Below are positions 35,753-46,300 of a DNA stretch of 64,000 bases, one piece after another. The translations under genes were made by a program, and so were the position numbers. The DNA is taken from the NCBI RefSeq assembly GCF_000952855.1, contig NZ_JSVU01000002.1:186001-250000 (forward strand), given 5' to 3'. The stretch comes from Aequorivita vladivostokensis (GTDB lineage Bacteria; Bacteroidota; Bacteroidia; Flavobacteriales; Flavobacteriaceae). The notes beneath the pieces were generated by a model. That model ran no database searches. It worked only from the letters and a program-made list of their open reading frames with translations, and was not told the DNA's origin. Position 1 is the stretch's first letter. Each line of letters starts with the position of its first letter.

Positions 35753-36112
35753 TTACTGGCTCTCAATCCAACTTTTGGCATCTTCCTTTTGGTCTATATT
35801 GAAATACTTAATTTCGGCGTTGGTAAAAGGCTTCATAAATTGGGTTATCCATTCTTGCCATTTTTTATCTCCTACCATTGCTATTTTTTCATAGTCTCTG
35901 GCGTGGGCCGTATCCATTTTGAGGTCTTCCCATAAACTAGGCAAGTCCCAACCCGTAAAATTGTCCATCTCAAAATACCAACGAACCTTCATCCCCTTGT
36001 CCAGTATAGCGTGGATAAGTGGATGGATTTTTTCGATGTCTTCTTTTCTCAATTTGCCCGAAGCTTTTGTTGCAACAATATTTTTTTCCTTTAACTCAAT
36101 TATCTGTAACAT
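35753..36112 (-). CDS. SpoIIAA/STAS-like protein, copy 1
   Basis: A 119-aa protein of the SpoIIAA-like (STAS fold) family. The pattern is a first strand (MLQIIELKEKNIVATKASG), a helix (EKIHPLIHAI), WYFEMDNFTGWD, and the end KYFNIDQKEDAKSWIES. Known relatives are cytoplasmic and of unknown role. A second copy occurs at 40744-41094 next to the P1B-4 ATPase gene. This copy lies between a small helical gene and a small membrane gene, in the transcript of the APC permease. Confidence 0.75.
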   Translation of the reverse strand: MLQIIELKEKNIVATKASGKLRKEDIEKIHPLIHAILDKGMKVRWYFEMDNFTGWDLPSLWEDLKMDTAHARDYEKIAMVGDKKWQEWITQFMKPFTNAEIKYFNIDQKEDAKSWIESQ

Positions 36113-36135
36113 TTTATATAGTTTTTAATTAATTA

Positions 36136-36312
36136 TTATCCTTCTAAATCGTAAAACCATTCTTCAGCCATTACAATTGCTTTTTTGATGGCCTTTTCTT
36201 TTGAAAAGTCTTCCTTTTCGATTAATTCTTTCGCAATTTCAATTGCCTTTTTTCTTACCGATGGATTAAGGGTGTCAAGCTCTGCTCTAAATTCTTCAAA
36301 TGTCCAGTCCAT
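36136..36312 (-). CDS. Small helical protein
   Basis: A 58-aa acidic/basic helical protein (MDWTFEEFRAELDTL..., ending MAEEWFYDLEG) with no membrane segment. The start is the ATG at 36312, 10 bases after the stop of the APC permease gene, so it is read in the same transcript. The codons and the compact fit between two genes support a real gene. Function unknown. Confidence 0.65.
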   Translation of the reverse strand: MDWTFEEFRAELDTLNPSVRKKAIEIAKELIEKEDFSKEKAIKKAIVMAEEWFYDLEG

Positions 36313-36322
36313 AAAAAATATA

Positions 36323-37639
36323 TTAGTGGTTAAACAATTCCTTTTCCTTTTCGGGGTCTATATCTTTTTTTTCTCTTTTATCCAAAAAATAATCCAGCAA
36401 GATACCTACTACAATCGCTCCCACAAACGCGGCATAAACTTTCCAATCAAATTGTATGACCAAAGAGAGGCTTATGATTATCGCCAAAATTGGCAGTATC
36501 GGAACTTTCCCAACAGATAAAGGAACTTTAAAGGGCCTGTCTTTATCTGGTGCTCTGAAACGCAATACGATAAGGGCAATGTTCACGGCGACAAAGACGA
36601 GCAACGCACCCAATGACGACATTCCCGCTACGATTTTAATATCGCCCAATAGCATAAAACCCGCAACTGCCGCCATAACCACAATGGTAGTAACCCACGG
36701 CACTTTATGTGCATTGGTTTTGGTCATAAATTTCGGAAGTTCGCCCACGCTTGCCATTCCAAACAGCAGCCTGCTGATAGAGATAATACCGCTAAAGGCC
36801 GCATTGGCAGTAGCAAAAAGTGCTGCGACCGCCAATGTCACGGGCAACCAACTGTTGAGATTTGATGCCGCAAGTGAAAGTGGCGAATCTACTTTTGCCA
36901 GTTCTGACGGGTCGGCAATGTTAAGTACCGTAAAAGCTATGAGCAGATAGATAACGGTTGTAAAAACCATTGTCAGTAGAAAGGCACGAGGAATGGTCTT
37001 GCCAGGGTTTTTTACTTCAGAACCCAATGCAGCCATATGCTCAAAACCTGTATAGACAAAAAACAAGGTTGCGGTAGCCGCCAAAGTACCGGAAAAGGAT
37101 TCAACTTTAAAAAATTCAGCCTTTGGCGGGCCAGTTTCTGCAAGCCCGACCACAATAAGAATGAACAATCCCAAAAGTTGTATGCTAACCATTATAATAT
37201 TGGCAGTAGATGATTGCTTGATTCCCGTAATGCTTATCAATGAAAGAATTATCAATACGCCATAACTTATCAATAGGGAAGGCACACTAAAAAAAGTGTT
37301 GAAATAACCTGAAAAGGCCAGCAATACAGCGGCTATCGTGGCAGAACTGTGAAAGGCAATTGTCCAGCCAGTGAGAAAGGAAGGAATGTCAATTTTCGGA
37401 AACGCTTTGCGTACAAAAATGAATTCGGCACCTGCATTGGGATAGGTAGAGGATAACTCTGCATAAGACAATGCCGAAACGCTGGCAGCAATTGCAGCGA
37501 AAACAAAACTCAACCAAAGGTCGGTACCTGCTTGTCCAGCTGCTGCGCCTATGACAGTATATATTCCTGCACCCACGATAGTGCCTACTCCATAAAAGGT
37601 AAGGCGAATTGTTCCCAATGATTTTTTTAATTCTGCCAT
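36323..37639 (-). CDS. APC-family amino acid permease
   Basis: An inner-membrane transporter of the amino acid-polyamine-organocation family. The first segment has the signature GVGTIVGAGIYTVIGAAAG (about residues 17-35), and about 12 membrane segments follow. The substrate cannot be told from the sequence. At 438 aa it is a normal length. It is unusual in a metal-resistance island; here it sits downstream of a Fur-family regulator gene and upstream of the SpoIIAA-like gene, so it may be under metal control. Confidence 0.85.
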   Translation of the reverse strand: MAELKKSLGTIRLTFYGVGTIVGAGIYTVIGAAAGQAGTDLWLSFVFAAIAASVSALSYAELSSTYPNAGAEFIFVRKAFPKIDIPSFLTGWTIAFHSSATIAAVLLAFSGYFNTFFSVPSLLISYGVLIILSLISITGIKQSSTANIIMVSIQLLGLFILIVVGLAETGPPKAEFFKVESFSGTLAATATLFFVYTGFEHMAALGSEVKNPGKTIPRAFLLTMVFTTVIYLLIAFTVLNIADPSELAKVDSPLSLAASNLNSWLPVTLAVAALFATANAAFSGIISISRLLFGMASVGELPKFMTKTNAHKVPWVTTIVVMAAVAGFMLLGDIKIVAGMSSLGALLVFVAVNIALIVLRFRAPDKDRPFKVPLSVGKVPILPILAIIISLSLVIQFDWKVYAAFVGAIVVGILLDYFLDKREKKDIDPEKEKELFNH

Positions 37640-37720
37640 AATATTTTTTAAGTTAGAGAAGGTGGAAGAAACCTGAACCTGACCATTGGACCCAAGGGTT
37701 CAGAATTCTGAAACTTCCAT

Positions 37721-38158
37721 CTAATATTTTTGCCTGCATTTTTCACATATTCCCTTTAATATCAGGTTCACATTTCTCACTTCATAATCGTCTGGCAAGC
37801 TTTCTTTCGATATCTTATTCGGTAAACAGATTGTTCTTCTGCAATCGGTACAATGAAAATGCAGATGTAAATCTATACCGTATTTATCTTTGGCGTTTTC
37901 ATCAGAAATAGCATATTTTGCCACTCCGACCCCATCATTAATCTGATGAATCAGCCCTTTATCCTCGAAAATCTTGAGATTTCGATAAAATGTCGTTCTG
38001 TTTGCTGTTTTATTGGTTTCGCTCTTTTGAACAAAAGCCTTTTTCAAATCGGAAAAGGACACGGCACTTTGCTTCCTTTTCAGGAACTTGTATATCTTCA
38101 ACCTCATTTGAGTAGGTCGAATACCGTGATTTAATAGTATCTTTTCCGTTTTAGTCAT
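37721..38158 (-). CDS. Fur-family metal-responsive regulator, copy 1
   Basis: A 145-aa winged-helix repressor of the Fur/Zur type. The DNA-binding part has GIRPTQMRLKIYKFLKRK and TTFYRNLKIFEDKGLIHQI. The metal part has LHLHFHC and two Cys pairs (HCTDC, CEKC), one likely a structural zinc site. It starts 50 bases downstream of the P1B-4 ATPase gene and probably controls metal efflux; which metal is sensed is not clear. A second Fur gene is at 41139-41570. Confidence 0.88.
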   Translation of the reverse strand: MTKTEKILLNHGIRPTQMRLKIYKFLKRKQSAVSFSDLKKAFVQKSETNKTANRTTFYRNLKIFEDKGLIHQINDGVGVAKYAISDENAKDKYGIDLHLHFHCTDCRRTICLPNKISKESLPDDYEVRNVNLILKGICEKCRQKY

Positions 38159-38208
38159 TGCAATATTAATTCAAAAGCAAACCCTTTTTTCAAAACATAT
38201 ATTTGATG

Positions 38209-40737
38209 CTATTTCTTATAAGCCAAAAGCCTTAACGCATTAAAAACCACAAGTAATGTTGAGCCTTCGTGGATGACCACTGCAATACCGATATTGGCCC
38301 AACCCATAATGGTCGATGGGATAAGCAATGCCACAATACCGAGGCTTACCCAAAGGTTTTGCTTGATAATTGCCTTTGCCTTCCTGCTCAAGCCTATGGC
38401 AAAGGGCAGGGTTTCCAATTTATCGGCCATTAGGGCAATGTCTGCAGTTTCCAAGGCCACATCACTGCCCGCTGCACCCATTGCGATACCTACTGTGCTG
38501 TTTGCCATTGCAGGGGCATCGTTCACACCGTCGCCTACCATTGCGACTTTGGATTCCTGTTCTTTTAATTTTTTAATGGCATCTACCTTTTCCTCTGGCA
38601 ACAGGCTTCCCCAGGCATCGGTCAACCCAATTTCTTTAGCAACGGCATCGGCAACCTTTTGATTATCCCCGGTTAGCATTATCATCCGCTTGATACCGAT
38701 TTCCTTTAATTTTTTCAGTGTTTCCTTGGCCGCTTCCCGTGGGGTGTCCATCAGGGCGATGATACCTATATATTCTTTGTTCCTTCTTATGAGCATCGTA
38801 GTATTTCCACCACCTTCAAGTTCTTTTACTTTATTCGATATATCTTCGGATGGTTTTGCTTCATCGAGGTCTTCGTACAAGTCAAGGTTTCCAATATAGA
38901 TTTTATCCTTGCCCGAAGAAGCTTTGATACCTTTTCCGAGAACTGCTTCCAAATCTGACGCATCGATAATATCAGTACCTTTCAGACGCTCTTTCCCATC
39001 CCTTACGACGGCTTTGGCCAAAGGGTGGTCGCTCAAGTTTTCAACGGCAACGGCTATCTTTAACAGTTCATTTTCTTCAATATCCCCCAATGGTACTACT
39101 TCGGTAAGTTTGGGCTTGCCTTCGGTAAGCGTGCCTGTTTTATCAAAAGCCAAAGCGGTTATGACCCCTAAATCCTCAAGTGGTCGCCCACCTTTGATGA
39201 GCACGCCGCCACGTGCTGCCCTTGCCACACCGCTCAATACGGCACTTGGTGTTGAAATGGCCAGTGCACAGGGACTTGCAGCTACCAATACCGCCATTGC
39301 ACGATAAAAGCTGGCACTAAACGGTTCGTCAATGACCAGAAAGGCAAAGAGTAGGATACCAACCAGTATCAGTACGGATGGCACAAAGTATTTTTCGAAC
39401 TTATCGGTCAGCAGTTGCGTGGGGGACTTCTGGGTCTGTGCCTCGTTGACCAATTTGACCAGTCGGGACAGGGTAGAGTCTTTGGCTTCTTTGATTACCT
39501 TTATTTCCAGCGTGTTATTACCGTTGATAGTTCCGGCAAATACCCGATTTTCATCCTTGATATCATCGTCTGCCGAATAGTCCCTGCCTGTATCTTCCAC
39601 GGGAAGTTTATCCACGGGTACACTTTCCCCAGTAATAGGGGCCTGGTTTACACTGCTTTTTCCGTTGACCACGACGCCATCTGCGGATATTTTACTATTG
39701 GGCTTGACCACTATAATATCGCCAATACTCAATTGCTCAATTCCAACTTCTTCGGTCTTGCCATCTTTTTTAAGCAATGCTGTTTTTGGTGCAAGGTCTG
39801 CAAGCGCAGCAATGCTTTTTCTTGCTTTGTTCATTGCGTAATGTTCCAAGGCGTGCCCAAGGCTAAATAAAAACAACAACAGTGCACCTTCTGCCCATTC
39901 TCCCAGAATGGCGGCACCAATGGCAGCGACCAGCATTAAAAAATCAATTTCAAAACCACCCTTGGCCACAGTTTGAACCGCTTCCTTGGCCGTAAAGAAA
40001 CCACCGAAAAAGTACGCGCCAATGTACAAAGTAAGACTGACCCAATCCGGGATGGATTCCACATAAGAAAGCCCGAAACCTATCCCGAGAAGTGCCCCAC
40101 AGATAATGGAAAAAATAAGCTCCGTATTTTTACCGAAAACCCCACCGTGGGCGTGCTCTTCTCCTTCCTCGTGGGTCTCGCCCTCCTTGTGCTCGTGGCC
40201 CTCTGTGGAAGTTTGCTCTTTAGTATCTTCCTTCTTTGAACGTTCCTGTTTTTTTTTGGATGCTTCGGTGTAATTATTTTCGTTTGAAGAACTCCGCTGA
40301 ACCTGAAGGTCTTCCTTTTCAATCTGTTTACTTATTTCATCAAAATTTGTTTGCTTTTTATCAAACTCAAGGCGAACCATTCCAGAGGCCGAAACGGAAG
40401 CCTCCAAAACCCCATTGATTGCCAAAAGGCTTTTCTCTATGGAACGTGCCTGTCTTGTATGTCTGATTCCTTTTACCTTAATGAGCAAATGCCCATATTT
40501 TTCGGTAATCTCGGCACCTGTCTGTTCTGCGAGGGATTGAATGCGGTCGATGGAAATGATATCGGGGTCATAATGAAAACAGAGCTGTGGCGTGGCATCT
40601 TCTTTTATATCTGCAACGTGCACTTTTTCGATGCCCTCTTTAGCCTGTAATTCTTTTATAAGCCGTTCAACACAAGTATCTTTTTCGTTAGGAACTTGCG
40701 GAAGGATTACCGGGATTTTTAGCTGTAGTTTTTTCAT
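38209..40737 (-). CDS. P1B-4-type metal ATPase with a His/Glu-rich N-terminal region
   Basis: An inner-membrane metal exporter. The transport motif is SPC, not CPC (LVAASPCALAISTPSAV, about 488), and the last segment carries HEGSTLLVVFNALRL (from about 823); both mark the P1B-4 (CoaT/CzcP; Co, Zn, Fe) group. Other motifs: DKTGTLTEGKP, SDHPLAKAV, GDGVNDAPAMANSTVG. Oddly, the N-terminus is long: two ferredoxin-like HMA-type repeats without CxxC (about 1-150) and a region rich in His and Glu (HEHKEGETHEEGEEHAHGG, about 175-197). Many P1B-4 enzymes lack an N-terminal metal domain. At 842 aa it is longer than that group. Metal specificity is inferred. Confidence 0.85.
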   Translation of the reverse strand: MKKLQLKIPVILPQVPNEKDTCVERLIKELQAKEGIEKVHVADIKEDATPQLCFHYDPDIISIDRIQSLAEQTGAEITEKYGHLLIKVKGIRHTRQARSIEKSLLAINGVLEASVSASGMVRLEFDKKQTNFDEISKQIEKEDLQVQRSSSNENNYTEASKKKQERSKKEDTKEQTSTEGHEHKEGETHEEGEEHAHGGVFGKNTELIFSIICGALLGIGFGLSYVESIPDWVSLTLYIGAYFFGGFFTAKEAVQTVAKGGFEIDFLMLVAAIGAAILGEWAEGALLLFLFSLGHALEHYAMNKARKSIAALADLAPKTALLKKDGKTEEVGIEQLSIGDIIVVKPNSKISADGVVVNGKSSVNQAPITGESVPVDKLPVEDTGRDYSADDDIKDENRVFAGTINGNNTLEIKVIKEAKDSTLSRLVKLVNEAQTQKSPTQLLTDKFEKYFVPSVLILVGILLFAFLVIDEPFSASFYRAMAVLVAASPCALAISTPSAVLSGVARAARGGVLIKGGRPLEDLGVITALAFDKTGTLTEGKPKLTEVVPLGDIEENELLKIAVAVENLSDHPLAKAVVRDGKERLKGTDIIDASDLEAVLGKGIKASSGKDKIYIGNLDLYEDLDEAKPSEDISNKVKELEGGGNTTMLIRRNKEYIGIIALMDTPREAAKETLKKLKEIGIKRMIMLTGDNQKVADAVAKEIGLTDAWGSLLPEEKVDAIKKLKEQESKVAMVGDGVNDAPAMANSTVGIAMGAAGSDVALETADIALMADKLETLPFAIGLSRKAKAIIKQNLWVSLGIVALLIPSTIMGWANIGIAVVIHEGSTLLVVFNALRLLAYKK

Positions 40738-40743
40738 TTTTTA

Positions 40744-41094
40744 CTATTTTTTTATCCATTCTTTGGCATCGTCTTTTTCTTCTGGCTTATAAAATTTTAT
40801 ATGAGCTTCTGAAAAAGGAAGCAATGCCTCGGTAAATTGCTCCTGCCATTTAACGCTACCCACTAAAGCAACACGCTTTAAATGCGTTTCATTCGGAAGA
40901 TTTAATTCAATGCCCTTCCAATATGCGTTTGCCGTCCAGCCTTCAAAATTATGCATTTCGATGTACCAAGAAACTTCCTGATATGCAGTTATATGTTCTA
41001 TTAAGACCGGTATCAAGTTTTCATAATCCTTGGCATCCAGCTTATTCTCTGCCACCATATATACAGTAGCCTCTTTTTTATAGATTGATATCAT
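40744..41094 (-). CDS. SpoIIAA/STAS-like protein, copy 2
   Basis: A 116-aa relative of the protein at 35753-36112. Shared features are the long central strand (SWYIEMHNFEGWT), RVALVGSVKWQEQFTEAL and the end KPEEKDDAKEWIKK. It ends 6 bases upstream of the P1B-4 ATPase gene and starts after the Fur gene at 41139, so the three appear to be one transcript: Fur, SpoIIAA-like, ATPase. A link between this fold and metal sensing is not known. Confidence 0.75.
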   Translation of the reverse strand: MISIYKKEATVYMVAENKLDAKDYENLIPVLIEHITAYQEVSWYIEMHNFEGWTANAYWKGIELNLPNETHLKRVALVGSVKWQEQFTEALLPFSEAHIKFYKPEEKDDAKEWIKK

Positions 41095-41138
41095 TGCTCA
41101 TTATTTATAAATGATAATTGAATTTAAAAACCAAAAGT

Positions 41139-41570
41139 TTAATCCAGATTGTCGCTGCATTTTTCGCAAATGCCCTTTACCACCAGGTTAATGTCCTCGG
41201 TAATGTAGCCATCAGGCAAGCTGATATGCGGGATTTTATGCTCTGTTAAACAGACCGTTTCATTACAGTTGTTGCAATGAAAGTGCAAATGAAGGTCGTT
41301 GCCGACCTCGCACTCACAATTCTCTTCGCAAAGGGCGTATTTTATAACACCTGTCCCATCCTCAATTTGATGCACAATACCTTTTTCTTCAAACGCTTTC
41401 ATAGTCCTAAATAGGGTGCTTCTTTCACTGACCTTAAAATCCTTTTCCAAATCGCCAAGACTGATGGCTACCTTTAATTCCACCAAACGTTTATAAGTCA
41501 TTAGGCGCATAGCCGTAGGTCGTATCCCTTTGCTTTCCAGTAGTTGGACTATTTTTTCCATTTGCAACAA
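41139..41570 (-). CDS. Fur-family metal-responsive regulator, copy 2
   Basis: A 143-aa Fur-type repressor (GIRPTAMRLMTYKRLVELK, STLFRTMKAFEEKGIVHQI). Metal-site features are LHLHFHCNNC and CEKC, plus an extra acidic-cysteine loop CEENCECEVGN not seen in copy 1. The two copies are clearly related but differ over much of their length. It starts 6 bases after the PII-like gene ends and likely controls the pump genes on both sides. Confidence 0.88.
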   Translation of the reverse strand: MLQMEKIVQLLESKGIRPTAMRLMTYKRLVELKVAISLGDLEKDFKVSERSTLFRTMKAFEEKGIVHQIEDGTGVIKYALCEENCECEVGNDLHLHFHCNNCNETVCLTEHKIPHISLPDGYITEDINLVVKGICEKCSDNLD

Positions 41571-41576
41571 AGTGTT

Positions 41577-41915
41577 TTATAGGTCGTACCGTTTTAAGGA
41601 ATCTCCAGTTTTAATCTGAAAGGCATCTTCAATATTTGCTATATAAATAATACCATCTCCAGGCCCGTCGGTTTTGGCGTTGGCTATAATTGTTTCAATG
41701 GCCGCTTGGGCTTCCTCATTTTGGCAGACCAGTTCCAACTTAACCACTGGACTATCTGTCACGTGAAAATCCAGCGACGGTCTTGCACCTTTTGACTTGA
41801 ATGCGCCAGTGCCTTCTGCTTGTGAAAGGGTCATACTTTCAAATCCATTATCTGATAGTGCTTCAATGACTCTTTGGATTCGGTTCGGTTTTATAAATGC
41901 TTTTATTTCCTTCAT
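41577..41915 (-). CDS. PII-like protein
   Basis: A 112-aa protein of the PII/GlnB-like fold (MKEIKAFIKPNRIQRVIEAL, KTDGPGDGIIYI). The T-loop lacks the tyrosine that is uridylylated in GlnB, so it is not a classical nitrogen regulator. PII-like proteins next to Czc-type RND genes are known in other bacteria, and a metal- or nucleotide-linked role is suspected. It lies between the periplasmic adaptor gene and the Fur gene, in the same direction. Confidence 0.85.
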   Translation of the reverse strand: MKEIKAFIKPNRIQRVIEALSDNGFESMTLSQAEGTGAFKSKGARPSLDFHVTDSPVVKLELVCQNEEAQAAIETIIANAKTDGPGDGIIYIANIEDAFQIKTGDSLKRYDL

Positions 41916-42030
41916 ATTATTAATTTTTTAAATTTTTAATCGATTTTGAACCGAGCCTATTTTCTAATTTTTAACTAACTAATTAAGACGATAAACAAAC
42001 TCGGAATCAAAATCTTTGATTATTATTGAA

Positions 42031-43284
42031 TTAATGTCCGTGTTCCAGTTCGCCTTTAACCATTTCCGAAGAGAGGTTATAAGCTCCGTTTATGACAACT
42101 TTGGCGTCCTTTGAAACTTCGGCAGGAAGATTGACTTCAACAAAGCCCAAATCAGTTAGTCCAACCGTTACGGGTACCATTTTAAATTTCATTTTGTTCG
42201 CTTCCATTTCTTCATCTTCATCCAAAATAAAAATAAAGGATTGCTCGCCTTCTTTTATAATGGCAGCTTCCGGTACGGCAAAACCTTTTTTCTCGCCCTG
42301 CACTATGCGTCCTTCCACGTACATACCCGGCAACAGGTTTTTATCCTTGTTCTCAATATCTGCCAAAACTTCCAATGCTTTTGGGTCAGTATTGAAGGTT
42401 TTGCCAACAGACCTAACGGTTGCCTTAAGCAGTTCATCTGGACGAGAAGCCGTTGAAAAATATATCTGTTGCCCTTTCTTGATTTGCTTTATGTCCTTCT
42501 CATATACTTTAAAGTTTACATAAATCTTTGAATTATCGCTTATTGAGAACATTTTGGATTGTTGTGCCACATAATCGCCCAGACTAATCATTACTTCATC
42601 CACATAGCCACTTATGGGTGTGGTAATGGGAACTGCGGAATATATTTGGCCTTCAGCCACCTTGTCCGGGTTGATGCCCAACAATCTCAATTGGGACCGC
42701 AAACCATTGACACTGGATGTTGTGGAACGAAATTTTGACTGTGCCATCTGAAATTCCTTGCCAGAAGAAACACCTTTGTCATAAAGGATCTGCTTGCGCT
42801 CAAAATCCTGTTTCAAAAAGACCAGTTCGTCATTTTTTTCCTGATAATCCTGTTGCATTGCAATGATATCTGGATGCTCAATATACGCAAGCACCTGTCC
42901 TTTGCTTACATTATCTCCTGGCACAACTTTTATGGAACTCACATTTCCACCAACAAACGGACTGATGTTCGCCTTGTCCTGTGGGTAAAGTTCCAGCGTT
43001 CCTGTTACCTTAATGTTGTTCCCTAAATTTCGTTCCTCCAGAGGTTTCATTTCCAAACCGATGGTTTCGGCCTGTTGCTTTGTAAGTTCTACAACGCCTT
43101 CTTCCTCACTATGGCCTCCTTCTTCTTCGTCGTGACCTTCTTCGCCGTGTGCATCTTCGCCAGCAGCTTCGGTTTTTGATACGCCTTCAGCTTCGTTATG
43201 CCCAAGTTCAGATTTTTGGCCATCGTTACAACTCATAAACATAAGTGCAAATAATACGGTACTTACTAATAGTATATTCTTCAT
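42031..43284 (-). CDS. czcB: Czc-type RND periplasmic adaptor (membrane fusion protein)
   Basis: The adaptor that links an inner-membrane RND pump to an outer-membrane channel. I place the start at 43284 (MKNILLVSTVLFAL..., 417 aa), giving a signal peptide and lipobox (LMFMSC, Cys19). The open frame extends 16 codons upstream into the pump gene. A His/Glu-rich stretch (HGEEGHDEEEGGHSEEEG) follows the lipobox and may bind metal. The domains are lipoyl-type (GNNIKVTGTLELYPQ), a coiled coil (about 140-200) and beta-barrel parts. The pump-channel fusion gene ends 16 bases upstream. Confidence 0.88.
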   Translation of the reverse strand: MKNILLVSTVLFALMFMSCNDGQKSELGHNEAEGVSKTEAAGEDAHGEEGHDEEEGGHSEEEGVVELTKQQAETIGLEMKPLEERNLGNNIKVTGTLELYPQDKANISPFVGGNVSSIKVVPGDNVSKGQVLAYIEHPDIIAMQQDYQEKNDELVFLKQDFERKQILYDKGVSSGKEFQMAQSKFRSTTSSVNGLRSQLRLLGINPDKVAEGQIYSAVPITTPISGYVDEVMISLGDYVAQQSKMFSISDNSKIYVNFKVYEKDIKQIKKGQQIYFSTASRPDELLKATVRSVGKTFNTDPKALEVLADIENKDKNLLPGMYVEGRIVQGEKKGFAVPEAAIIKEGEQSFIFILDEDEEMEANKMKFKMVPVTVGLTDLGFVEVNLPAEVSKDAKVVINGAYNLSSEMVKGELEHGH

Positions 43285-43300
43285 TTTTCTTCTTTTTATA

Positions 43301-46300
43301 TTATAGATTACCCAACTGATATTGTACCTCAATAGATTGTTGGTTGTATTGATTGATGTATTCCAAATGTGTTTGCTTTATCCTGATGGCACTGTTAAGG
43401 ATGGTTATATAGTTCACATAATCTATTTCGCCTTCCTTGGATGCCAGTTCTGCGGTTGTTATTTGTTCTTCCGCCAAAAGCAATGCGCCTTCTTCATAAT
43501 ACTGCAATATTTTCCGTGTTTTTTCAAGGGATTTGAACAATTGCGACACCCTACTTTCAGTGGTTGCCTTTTGCTCCAAATATTGATTCTCTGCGACCAT
43601 TGCATCTGCCTTGGCTGCCTTTACCCTTGATTTCTGCGGAAAGAACCACAACGGAATACTGATTCCTGCCTGATAGGTATTGAATCCCGAAACATCATCC
43701 ACAACTTGCCGTCCGAACGATAAATTAAATTTCGGTAGGAATTGGGATTTTTCAACGCCCACATTTGCTTTACTTACTTCGGCGTTCTGCAACGCATATT
43801 GCAACATTGGGTTGTTTGCCACCGAGGTTGAATCCAACGTTGCCATAAAATCCAATGGCTCGTAAAAACCATCAACTGTTTCGATGGTTTCATCCGTTCC
43901 CAAATATTGTTTTAAGGCATGTTTGGCAATTTCAATATCGTCATAGGCTTGTTGCCTTAACACTTGAATCTGTTGAAATTCGGAAGAGGCTGAAATAAAT
44001 TCCAGCTTACCTGTTTCTCCAGTGTCATAACGAAGTTGGGCAGCGGTCTTGAAATTGGCATAAATACTGTCCAATTGGTCTGCAAAACGCAACTGTGCCT
44101 TGTAATAATTAATTTGGTCATAGGCTTGCATCACATTGCGTACCAACTGTTGCTCACTCGCTACGTAAAACTTCTCTCCCAAAACAATACGCTCTTTATA
44201 AAACTTGGATTTTGAAAATCCCGAAAGCAAGTCAATGTTGCCCTGTTGCACACCAATGGTTGTCTGTACCCCGGGAAGATTATTTCCATATTCTTCCTTT
44301 CCCGTGAAAACTTGGGTGCTACCAAGGTCAAAACTGGTGCCTTTCATAGCCTTTTCCCTTTCAATAAACGCTTCACTTTCCTTAAGCGATGGATAATTCT
44401 GTTTTGCCAAAGCGATGGCCTCATCTACGGTCAAGGTTTTAGGAATTGTGCCATCTTGATTGGTGTCTTGGGCCACCGCAGTTCCGGAAGCCATCAAACC
44501 ACCCACCATCAACAATACGGTTACAATGTTCGTGGATTTGTTGATATAGCTTACACCTCCATCAGTATTGTTTCGTTCCTTTCTTGATTCCAACCAATAA
44601 TACAATACCGGAAGGACTACAAGGGTTAAAAACGTGGCCGTAAGCAATCCACCAATCACTACTGTTGCCAATGGTCGCTGTACCTCGGCACCTCCCGAGG
44701 TAGAAATCGCCATTGGGATAAAGCCCATAATGGCCGCCGTTGCGGTTAGCAAAATTGGTCGTAACCGTTCGTGTGTTGCTTCGTATATTCGTTTCTTTAA
44801 GTCTGTCATTCCACTTTCTTTTAATTCGTTGAATTTGTTTATCAGTACCAAACCGTTCAATACCGCAACTCCAAAGAGCACGATAAATCCGACTCCTGCT
44901 GAAATACTAAAGGGCATTCCCCGTATCCAAAGCGCAAACACGCCACCAATGGCCGCCAGAGGCACTGCCATATAAATCATTACCGACTGCGAGAACGAGC
45001 TCAATGCAAAATAGAGCAATATGAATATCAGAAAAAGTGCAATAGGTACTACAATCATCAATCGGTCTGACGCACGTTGCAGGTTTTCAAACGAACCTCC
45101 GTAGGTTACAAAATAACCTGGTGGCAGTTTCACTTCCGTTTCCAGTTTTTGCTGAATTTCCTCGACCATCGATTTTACATCTCGCCCACGAACATTGACT
45201 CCTACCGAAATACGACGCGAGGTATTGTCCCTTGAAATCTGCATTGGACCGGGTTTGTAACTGATGTCCGCTACTTCCTTTAACGGTACTTGGGCACCAT
45301 TTGGTAAATCGATATATAGATTTTTAAGGCTGTTGATGTCCTGTCTGAAGTCCTTCGCCAAACGAATGACCACATCAAAGCGTTTTTCGCCCTCAAAAAT
45401 CACACCTGCCGCTTCTCCTGAAAAGGCGGCACTTACATAATCATTCAGCTTGTCAACGGTTACACCGTACTGTGCCATTTTTGCACGATTGTATTCCACG
45501 GTCATTTGTGGCAAACCACTCGTAGCTTCCACATTGAGGTCGGCCGCTCCGGGAACGCTTCTAATGACCGCTGCGATTTCCTGAACCTTGTCTGCCAATA
45601 CGCCCAAATCTTCTCCATACAATTTAATGGCCACGTCCTCGCGAACACCCGTAAGCAGTTCGTTAAAACGAAGTTCCACAGGTTGCGTAAACACGAAATT
45701 TACACCGGGAACAACTGAAATTTTTTCCTGTATTTTTTCTATAAGTTCTTCTTTGCTATCTGCGGAAGTCCATTTGCTCTTATCCTTTTCAAGAATGATA
45801 TAGCTATCTGCAATATCCATAGGCATTGGGTCTGTCGGTATTTCGGCCACACCAATCCTTGAAACTACCGTTTTTACTTCTGGAAATTCATTGATTAAAT
45901 TCTGAAGTTTTTTTGAAGCCTCAATGGATTCTGTAAGACTACTCCCTGGTTTTATCAAGGCCTGAAATGCAATATCGCCCTCATCAAATTTAGGTATGAA
46001 TTCGCCACCCATATTGCTGAAAATAAATCCTGCAATCAATAGCAGCCCAACCGCACCAATAATGACACCAGCCCTAAAGCGAAGTGCGAAATTGAGCAAG
46101 GGCACATACGCCCTGTTCAACCCTGACATTATTTTATCACTGAACCTGTCAATCCTGTTTTCAAATTTGGCGAACCAACTGTTCTGATTTCTGGCAGGTT
46201 TTAGGAACATTGACGAAATCATTGGTACATACGTAAGGCACAGGATAATCGCTCCCAAAACCGCAAATCCGAAAGTAAATGCCATTGGACGGAACATTTT

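Noticed and set aside
38273-39580. Several + strand frames of 80-130 codons opposite the P1B-4 ATPase gene
   Set aside because: They are mirror frames of a conserved ATPase gene with GC-richer codons; none has a family pattern.
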